From NCBI RefSeq assembly GCF_002796605.1, contig NZ_CP024923.1, positions 3,017,001-3,081,000 of the forward strand: 64,000 bases of DNA. The letters run 5' to 3'. This DNA comes from Sphingomonas psychrotolerans. Its GTDB lineage: Bacteria; Pseudomonadota; Alphaproteobacteria; Sphingomonadales; Sphingomonadaceae. The stretch's first letter is position 1. The number at the start of each line of letters is the position of its first letter. Both the position numbers and the translations under genes were made by a program. Shown one piece after another: positions 58,816 through 64,000 of this stretch. The notes under the pieces were generated by a model, which saw only the letters and a list, made by a program, of their open reading frames with translations, did no database searches and was not told the origin of the DNA.

Positions 58816-59352
58816 ATGAGCGCACCCCATATCGTCGCCCTGGGCGGAACATTGCGACCCGAATCAGTGACCGGAAGGCTGCTTGCGGCGGCATTGGATA
58901 TTGCCGCCGCCCGCGGCGCACGTACGACGCTGCTGACGGGTGACGCCATCGCCTTTCCCCACTACGAGCCAGGCAATGCCGAGGGAAATACGACGATCGG
59001 CCGCTATCTGGACGCGCTGCGCAGCGCCGACGCCGTGATCGTGGGATCGCCCGGCTATCACGGCACGCTATCGGGTCTGGTCAAGACCGCGCTCGATTAT
59101 GTCGAACAGCTCCGCGCCGACGAGCGTGTCTATTTCGACGGGCTTCCCGTGGGACTGGTAGCCACGGCGGCGGGCTGGCAGGCGGCCGTATCGACGCTCC
59201 AGGCGTTGCGCACGATCACCCATTCGCTGCGCGGCTGGCCGACGCCTATGGGCCTCGCGATCAACACCGCCGAGCCGGGCGACGCGATCGCGAAATGCCA
59301 GCCGCAGATGGAGATCATGGTCGACCAGATCTTCGACTTCCTGCGCCGCTGA
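58816..59352 (+). CDS. NADPH-dependent FMN reductase family protein
   Basis: A 178-residue flavodoxin-like reductase. The N-terminal loop HIVALGGTLRPESVTGRLL binds the FMN phosphate, and VIVGSPGYHGTLSGLVKTALDYVEQL is the typical SPxYHGxxSGxxKxxLD signature of NADPH-dependent FMN reductases (read as GSPGYHGTLSGLVKTALDY). GLVATAAGWQAAVSTLQALRTI follows. It would supply reduced flavin or reduce quinones in the cytoplasm; partners are not adjacent. The ATG sits close to the PEBP gene start on the other strand. Confidence 0.92.
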   Translation: MSAPHIVALGGTLRPESVTGRLLAAALDIAAARGARTTLLTGDAIAFPHYEPGNAEGNTTIGRYLDALRSADAVIVGSPGYHGTLSGLVKTALDYVEQLRADERVYFDGLPVGLVATAAGWQAAVSTLQALRTITHSLRGWPTPMGLAINTAEPGDAIAKCQPQMEIMVDQIFDFLRR

Positions 59353-59427
59353 TCTTTACATTTAACGTTTTTGTGAGGGCTTGTGCGCTAACACCGATCT
59401 TTGAAATCAGGGGGGTTTTGAGCGCGA

Positions 59428-60012
59428 ATGATACAGGCTTCAGGCCACGCGATAGCCGGCGCGCGTCGGAGGACGGTGCGTACCGTCCTCGCGGCAGGCG
59501 GCTGCCGGGCGAGCCTGAACGACATTGCCCAGCGGTTGGGCAATCTCGGCTATCTGGTCGTGCTCAGCGACTCGGCTTGCCAGGCGCTGGAGCTCGTCTC
59601 CGCGCGTGGCTTCGATCTCGTACTCATTGATGCGCTCGACCCCGAGTCCGGCGCGATACACATGCTCAACGAAATCCGCGGGTCGCACGATACCGCCGAT
59701 CTGCCGGTGATCATGCTGAGCGGGGAGGACGGCGCGGTCGAGGCTTTCGCGGCCGGGGCCGACGACTGGCTTTTGAAGCCCGCGCCTTTCGAGGTGCTCG
59801 CAGCGCGCATCGAACGCACGCTCGCACGCGCGGGCCGGATCGAGGAACTCAAGCGCTCCAACCTGGCGCTCGACGCGCGGATCGCGGCGCGTGCGATCGA
59901 GTTGGGTGAGACACAGGCCGAGCTTGCCGCCGCCCGCGCCGACCGCATCCGGCTGCTGGGCGCAGTCCGCCAGTTGAACGACGAGCTCGCCACCCGGCGG
60001 AGCGCCGCCTAG
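59428..60012 (+). CDS. Degenerate receiver-domain protein with coiled coil
   Basis: A 194-residue single-domain response-regulator-like protein. Residues about 18-135 have the receiver fold: FDLVLIDALDPESGAIHML with the phospho-acceptor position Asp68, LPVIMLSGEDGAVEAFAAGADDWLLKPAPFE with Lys117. The acidic pair normally found after the first strand is missing (VRTVLAAGGCRASLND), so Mg binding and phosphorylation may be impaired. A coiled coil follows (residues about 135-190, ARIEELKRSNLALDARI and ELGETQAELAAARA), in place of an output domain. It may act as a partner protein rather than a DNA-binding regulator. It ends four bases inside the convergent zntB gene end. Confidence 0.85.
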   Translation: MIQASGHAIAGARRRTVRTVLAAGGCRASLNDIAQRLGNLGYLVVLSDSACQALELVSARGFDLVLIDALDPESGAIHMLNEIRGSHDTADLPVIMLSGEDGAVEAFAAGADDWLLKPAPFEVLAARIERTLARAGRIEELKRSNLALDARIAARAIELGETQAELAAARADRIRLLGAVRQLNDELATRRSAA

Positions 60013-60962
60013 CGCTCGAACCAGTGGCGGCCAACGAAATACACCGTGATCACCACGGCGATCGTGAGGCAAAACCAGAACACCCCCCAGAACGCCCAGG
60101 GCTCGTGCGCAAACGGGATTCCGTCGACGTTCATGCCCAGCAATCCGGTAATGAATGTCAGCGGCAGGAACACCATCGCGACGATGGCGATGATCAGCGA
60201 GCGCTGATCCAGCTGCTCGGCGCGCAGATCGGTGAGCGTCTCATGAGTCAGCGCGGCGCGTTCGCGGATGCTCTCCAGTTCCTCGGCCATGCGCGCTGCA
60301 CGGTCGGCCGCGGCGGAGAGATGGAGCCGATCGTCATCGCCCAGCCAGTCGCTCGGGATGGTCGCCAGCTTTTCCAACGCGGCGCGCTGCGGATTGAGAA
60401 AGCGGCGAAACCCGATGGCCTGACTGCGGACGCGATTGACCATGCGCCGCAGATCGAAGGCATGACCGGTGGCGATCTGCTCCTCGCAATCATCGAGCGA
60501 GTCGCCGAGATCGGCCACGACGGGGTCGAGCTCCTCGGTGATCGCCTGGGCCAAAGCGGCGATCAGGTCGCCCGGATCGAGGATCTTCCCCGCCGCGACC
60601 AGTTCGCGGACGGGGTGGAGCGCGTTCAACGCCTTGCGGGTGACCGAGAAAACGCAGCCGCCATGCGCATAGATGCGGATCGAGGCGAGCGGATCGGAAG
60701 CGGCGAGGGCTTCGGAAGAGAGGCCGCGCAAATTGATCACTGCGCCAGGACCGACCGAATCGCAACGCGGGCGCGTCTCGGCGGCGGTCAGCGCTTCGAT
60801 GATATAGGGAGAAAGCCGAGCTTCGCCGCCGAGCCACGCCTTGGCACGCTCGTCATTGGTAGTGAGGTGGATCCAGGCGAGATCGGCACGGATCCCGAGC
60901 GCCTGCTTGAGCGGCGGTGACTCGACCTGTCCGCCGCGCACGACATAAGCGAAGCCGCTCAC
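60009..60962 (-). CDS. zntB: Zinc transporter ZntB (CorA family)
   Basis: A 317-residue CorA-type transporter, likely ZntB, which moves Zn2+ across the inner membrane. The long cytoplasmic N-terminal domain (RADLAWIHLTTNDERAKAWL and after) leads into a stalk helix, then two C-terminal helices with the pore signature ITGLLGMNVDGIPFAHEPWAFWGVF (read as TGLLGMNVDGIPFAHE). The GMN motif is intact. The start is a GTG at 60962 overlapping the siroheme synthase stop (GTGA). Residues upstream in frame are not CorA-like. Co-transcription with lysA and siroheme synthase looks positional rather than functional. Confidence 0.88.
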   Translation of the reverse strand: MSGFAYVVRGGQVESPPLKQALGIRADLAWIHLTTNDERAKAWLGGEARLSPYIIEALTAAETRPRCDSVGPGAVINLRGLSSEALAASDPLASIRIYAHGGCVFSVTRKALNALHPVRELVAAGKILDPGDLIAALAQAITEELDPVVADLGDSLDDCEEQIATGHAFDLRRMVNRVRSQAIGFRRFLNPQRAALEKLATIPSDWLGDDDRLHLSAAADRAARMAEELESIRERAALTHETLTDLRAEQLDQRSLIIAIVAMVFLPLTFITGLLGMNVDGIPFAHEPWAFWGVFWFCLTIAVVITVYFVGRHWFER

Positions 60963-61717
60963 GGTCGCATCTCTAGATAGACCGACAGGCCCGCGCCCGC
61001 CGCGGCGGGTATCGCGTCGCAAAGAATACGCGCGGCATCGGCGCGGGCGCGGTCTAATATGGCCTCGGGCACGTCTCGACGATGATATACCCGGTCCGCC
61101 TGCGCAAGCGCACGCGCCTGACCCAGGGTCAGCGCGTCCGGATCGGGCGAAGTCAGGCTGAAATGGAGCAGCGGCGCGCGCGGCTCTGCGGGATACGCAA
61201 GCCAACGCTCGACCGCCGCTTCGCCATGGTCCTCAAGAGGATCGAGCGGCCCGGCCAGCGCGGCACCCAAGGCGCGACGGCGCTCGCCGGCATCGGGCCA
61301 GCGGCTGCGGAGCGCGGGTTTTGCCGCCGCCAGCGCGCGCGCGAGGCGGCCGAGCGAAGCTGGCAGCACGGCCTCGAGCCGCTGGCGAAGCGCCGCCGCG
61401 AGCCCCGCCGAAACGCCGCCGGTGCCGACCGCGATCAACACGGGATCGCGGTCGATGATCGCGGGGAGCGTGAAATCGCAGAGATCCGCCCGATCGACTG
61501 CGTTGACCAGGATGCCGCGGGCGCGCAGGCGGGCGACGATTGGCTCGGGATCGTCGGTCGCTACGATCGCGAGCACCGCTTCCGCCGCCTCGTCTACCAC
61601 GCACGCGCCGGCGCGTGCGAGCAGACGCCTTTTGGCCTCCGCAGCCTCGCCTTCGCCGATCAAAATCACCGGCCGCCCCACCAGTTTCACAAAGATCGGC
61701 AGGGCAGCGAGGCTCAT
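60959..61717 (-). CDS. Siroheme synthase, NAD-dependent dehydrogenase/ferrochelatase part
   Basis: A 252-residue protein like the N-terminal half of CysG (Met8p-like): precorrin-2 dehydrogenase and sirohydrochlorin ferrochelatase, making siroheme for sulfite and nitrite reductases. The NAD-binding motif is PVILIGEGEAAEAKRRLL; VNAVDRADLCDFTLPAIIDRDPVLIAVGTGGVSAGLAAALR is the Met8p core (read as FTLPAIIDRDPVLIAVGTGG). The uroporphyrinogen methyltransferase half of full CysG is absent, and a distinct C-terminal part (residues about 150-252) follows. ATGA overlap with lysA, and GTGA overlap with zntB. Confidence 0.87.
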   Translation of the reverse strand: MSLAALPIFVKLVGRPVILIGEGEAAEAKRRLLARAGACVVDEAAEAVLAIVATDDPEPIVARLRARGILVNAVDRADLCDFTLPAIIDRDPVLIAVGTGGVSAGLAAALRQRLEAVLPASLGRLARALAAAKPALRSRWPDAGERRRALGAALAGPLDPLEDHGEAAVERWLAYPAEPRAPLLHFSLTSPDPDALTLGQARALAQADRVYHRRDVPEAILDRARADAARILCDAIPAAAGAGLSVYLEMRP

Positions 61718-62973
61718 TTCAGCCAGTCCGGGACATGTTCCTCGGCCATGATCGCCTCGGCCGAGATGCGGCCCGCGACGATTTCGAACCTGTCGCCCGA
61801 AGCGAGCACTTCGGGGACGAGCGGGCGGCTGTTGTAAGTGCTCGCCATCGTCGCACCATAAGCGCCGGCGCTGCGCAGGATCGCAAGATCGCCCGATTTG
61901 ACGACATCGATCTCGCGGCCCTTGGCGAAGACGTCGCTGCTTTCGCAGACCGGGCCGGCGACATTGGCGGTCATCTTCTCGCCGCTCGGCCGCACCGCCT
62001 CGAAATCGTGCCACGCATCATAGAGCGCGACGCGGGCGAGGTCGTTCATCGCCGAATCGACGATCACCCAAGGATTGACCGGGCCCGGCTTGACCCAGAG
62101 CACTTCGGTCAGCAGCACGCCGGCATTGGCCGAGATCACCCGGCCGGGTTCGAACATCAATTCGACGTCCCAGTCACGGGTGACGCGGGCGACCATATCG
62201 CCGAACTCGGCAGGCGATGGGGGCGTGTCGCCGGCCCGGTAACGCACACCAAGCCCGCCGCCGAGATCGACATGCGTGATCGTGTGGCCGGCGGCGCGAA
62301 GATCGGCGACGAGTCTGCCGACCCGTTCGAACGCGCGTTCGAGCGGCGCGAGGCTCTGGAGCTGGCTACCGATATGGAGCGCGACACCGCGGAGCTCGAG
62401 CCCGGGCAACGGCGCGAGCCGACCGAAGATCGCCAACGCCTCGTCGATCGGCAGTCCAAACTTGTTTTCGGCCCGCCCGGTGGAGATTTTCTCATGGGTG
62501 CCGGCATCGACGTCGGGATTCACCCGGATTGTGGCAGGGGCACGGACGCCGCGCGCCACGGCGAGTTGCGAGAGAACGACACCCTCTTCCTCAAGTTCGA
62601 GATTGAACTGGCCAATGCCGACCTGCAACGCCTGGTCGAGTTCGGCCCGCGTCTTGCCGACGCCGGAAAAGACCACGTCCTTGGCCGCCATGCCCGCGGC
62701 CAGCGCGCGCGCCAGCTCGCCGCCGGAGACGACGTCGGCGCCGAAGCCTTCATTGGCGAGCAGCCGCAGCACGGCGAGGTTGGGATTGGCCTTGACCGCA
62801 AAGGCAAGATGCTTGCGCGGGATGGCCGCGAGCCCGTCGCGGAAGGCACGGGCGTGCCGCTGGAAGGTCGCGGCCGAATAGACATAAACGGGCGTGCCGA
62901 CTGCCTCGGCGATTCGCGCGAGCGGTACGTCCTCGACGTGCAGTTCGCCGTCGATCAGATTGTAATGGTCCAT
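61714..62973 (-). CDS. lysA: Diaminopimelate decarboxylase
   Basis: A 419-residue PLP enzyme that makes lysine from meso-diaminopimelate. The PLP lysine lies in HLAFAVKANPNLAVLRLL (residues about 55-70); HEKISTGRAENKFGLPIDEA, HIGSQLQSLAP, DLGGGLGVRYR and the C-terminal VCESSDVFAKGRE, with the active-site Cys that comes from the partner subunit, follow in the usual order. GPVNPWVIVDSAMNDLARVALYDAWHDF (seen as VDSAMNDLARVALYDAWHDF) is diagnostic of DAP decarboxylase over arginine or ornithine types. It follows the small lipoprotein by nine bases, in the common argH-lptM-lysA order. Confidence 0.97.
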   Translation of the reverse strand: MDHYNLIDGELHVEDVPLARIAEAVGTPVYVYSAATFQRHARAFRDGLAAIPRKHLAFAVKANPNLAVLRLLANEGFGADVVSGGELARALAAGMAAKDVVFSGVGKTRAELDQALQVGIGQFNLELEEEGVVLSQLAVARGVRAPATIRVNPDVDAGTHEKISTGRAENKFGLPIDEALAIFGRLAPLPGLELRGVALHIGSQLQSLAPLERAFERVGRLVADLRAAGHTITHVDLGGGLGVRYRAGDTPPSPAEFGDMVARVTRDWDVELMFEPGRVISANAGVLLTEVLWVKPGPVNPWVIVDSAMNDLARVALYDAWHDFEAVRPSGEKMTANVAGPVCESSDVFAKGREIDVVKSGDLAILRSAGAYGATMASTYNSRPLVPEVLASGDRFEIVAGRISAEAIMAEEHVPDWLK

Positions 62974-62982
62974 GATATTCCG

Positions 62983-63225
62983 TCAGTTGGGAGGCGGCAG
63001 ATCGAACTTGTCGGTGCGCCTTTTGTCCGTGCTTTCGATGAGGTCGTCGCTGCGCGCCGGGCGCGTCTGCACCGGCGGCTTGAGCAAGTCATCGGGCGTG
63101 GGGGTCGCAGTCGCGCCATAAGGCGCGGGGGGCAGCGACGCGCCTTCCGCCGGTTTGAGACCTTCGCGCGCGCCGCAGCCGGCCAGCGCCAGCATCGCGG
63201 TGAGCAGCAACAGCTCGCGCATCAT
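62983..63225 (-). CDS. Small lipoprotein, LptM-like
   Basis: An 80-residue lipoprotein encoded between argH and lysA, the usual place for the LptM (YifL-type) lipoprotein that helps the LptD translocon mature. The signal [18 protein letters not shown] ends in a LAGC lipobox (Cys17). The rest is Pro-rich and disordered ([20 protein letters not shown], then KFDLPPPN). Short length and position support the LptM name; sequence similarity is too weak to prove it. It overlaps the argH stop by four bases and lysA starts nine bases after its stop. Confidence 0.75.
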   Translation of the reverse strand: MMRELLLLTAMLALAGCGAREGLKPAEGASLPPAPYGATATPTPDDLLKPPVQTRPARSDDLIESTDKRRTDKFDLPPPN

Positions 63226-64000
63226 CGTCCTTCCTCCTCGAGGCCCTTGCGGGCCGCAACGATCGCCGCGCGAACCCGCACCGGCGCAGTGCCGCCGAAG
63301 CTCGTCCGGCTGTTTACCGAAGCATCGACGCTGAGCACGCCATATACGCGATCGTCGATCCGCGCGTCGATTTCCTTGAGTGCATCGAGCGATAACTGAT
63401 CAAGCCGGATGCCCGCGCCCTCCGCTGCCGCGACGGCGCGCCCGGTGATGTGGTGCGCCTCGCGGAACGGCACGCCCGCTTCACGTACGAGCCAGTCGGC
63501 GAGGTCGGTGGCGGTCGCAAACCCCGATTCGGCGAGCGCGCGCATGCGATCGGTGCGGAAGGTCGCGCTTTCGACCATGCCGGTCATCGCCGCGATGCAC
63601 AGCCCGAGCAGATCGTGCGCCTCGAACACGGGCGGCTTATCGTCCTGCATGTCCTTCGAGTAAGCGAGCGGCAGGCCCTTCATCGTCATCATCAGGCTGA
63701 CCAAAGCGCCGGCGATCCGCCCCGAATGCCCGCGCACCAGCTCGGCGGCATCGGGGTTGCGCTTCTGCGGCATGATCGAGCTGCCAGTCGACCATTGGTC
63801 CGAGAGGCTGACGAAACCGAAGGGCTGGCTCGCCCAGATCACGAATTCCTCGGCAAGGCGGCTGAGATGCAGGCTGCACTGCACCGCCGCGGTCAGATAT
63901 TCGATCGCGAAGTCGCGGTCCGAGACCGAATCGAGTGAATTGCGCGTCGGCCCGTCGAAGCCGAGTGCGGCGGCGGTGGCGTCGCGATCGAGCGGGAAGC
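63222..64000 (-). CDS. argH: Argininosuccinate lyase (N-terminal part outside window)
   Basis: The C-terminal 250 or so residues of argininosuccinate lyase, which splits argininosuccinate to arginine and fumarate. [23 protein letters not shown] is the fumarase/ASL superfamily signature (read as [19 protein letters not shown]), preceded by [19 protein letters not shown]. The frame is open to the window edge, so the start and the earlier catalytic residues lie outside. Stop overlaps the small lipoprotein start (ATGA). Confidence 0.97.
   Translation of the reverse strand, partial: FPLDRDATAAALGFDGPTRNSLDSVSDRDFAIEYLTAAVQCSLHLSRLAEEFVIWASQPFGFVSLSDQWSTGSSIMPQKRNPDAAELVRGHSGRIAGALVSLMMTMKGLPLAYSKDMQDDKPPVFEAHDLLGLCIAAMTGMVESATFRTDRMRALAESGFATATDLADWLVREAGVPFREAHHITGRAVAAAEGAGIRLDQLSLDALKEIDARIDDRVYGVLSVDASVNSRTSFGGTAPVRVRAAIVAARKGLEEEGR

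Noticed and set aside
1..64000. tRNA or rRNA genes, CRISPR arrays, insertion sequences, prophage
   Set aside because: I looked for cloverleaf-like ends, repeated spacers, transposase and integrase motifs and saw none; a computed tRNA and transposon scan would be needed to be certain.

Overview
The window is high-GC, densely coded alphaproteobacterial chromosome, most likely from Sphingomonas or a close relative in the Sphingomonadaceae. This rests on protein families seen together: a spore-coat-U type chaperone-usher operon, a TonB-dependent receptor beside an MFS transporter and a TetR regulator, CarD/CdnL, an RcnB-like protein, a CBP3-type ubiquinol-cytochrome c chaperone beside a YceD protein, a Suv3-like helicase, FdxA, PdeM and an EcfG-like promoter. 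I see no rRNA, tRNA, CRISPR array, insertion sequence or prophage. The assignment is from family resemblance, not a database search.

Layout. 1-0.5 kb: 3' end of a SleB-type cell-wall hydrolase. 0.7-7.7 kb: fimbrial region. A minus-strand operon runs pilin, hairpin, chaperone, usher, tip protein; an extra spore-coat-U protein and a small secreted protein lie beyond it. 7.7-8.8 kb: a small helical protein and a winged-helix regulator without a receiver domain. 9-19.6 kb: housekeeping genes (M20 peptidase, LysE exporter, methyltransferase, pheS-pheT, SDR, DUF1801, aldose epimerase, prfC). 19.5-23.8 kb: MFS transporter, TonB receptor and a divergent TetR regulator with a palindromic operator over the receptor promoter. 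23.9-27 kb: an AT-richer DUF2971 gene, YceD-like protein, CBP3 chaperone, BamE and RcnB-like protein.

27.2-35.3 kb: an alpha-2-macroglobulin / PBP1C pair with a REP-like repeat between the two genes. 35.5-37.9 kb: a glycosyltransferase like phage N4 adsorption protein B (NfrB), interrupted by a one-base frameshift in a G run, overlapping an NfrA-C-terminus-like protein. 37.9-48.7 kb: TauE/TIGR02186 pair, HerA-like ATPase, M23 peptidase, Suv3-like helicase with an S4 protein, fdxA, carD and two DUF2807 proteins. 48.7-56.7 kb: pdeM, rpmI-rplT, AsmA-like protein, VOC protein, hisN-like phosphatase, phospholipase A, peroxiredoxin, diguanylate cyclase. 56.7-58.1 kb: a sigma-54-like promoter, two tiny overlapping genes that are easy to miss, and an SDR behind an EcfG-like promoter. 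58-64 kb: PEBP protein, FMN reductase, degenerate receiver protein, and a minus-strand series argH (partial), LptM-like lipoprotein, lysA, siroheme synthase, zntB, the last three joined by four-base overlaps.

Much of the window concerns the cell envelope: fimbriae, peptidoglycan synthesis and turnover, periplasmic protease defence, outer-membrane assembly and a possible surface glycan exporter. The least ordinary items are the frameshifted NfrB/NfrA-like locus, the microprotein pair behind a sigma-54-like site, the operator-promoter arrangement of the TonB module and the degenerate receiver protein. I did not find a clear, complete and new multi-gene system.
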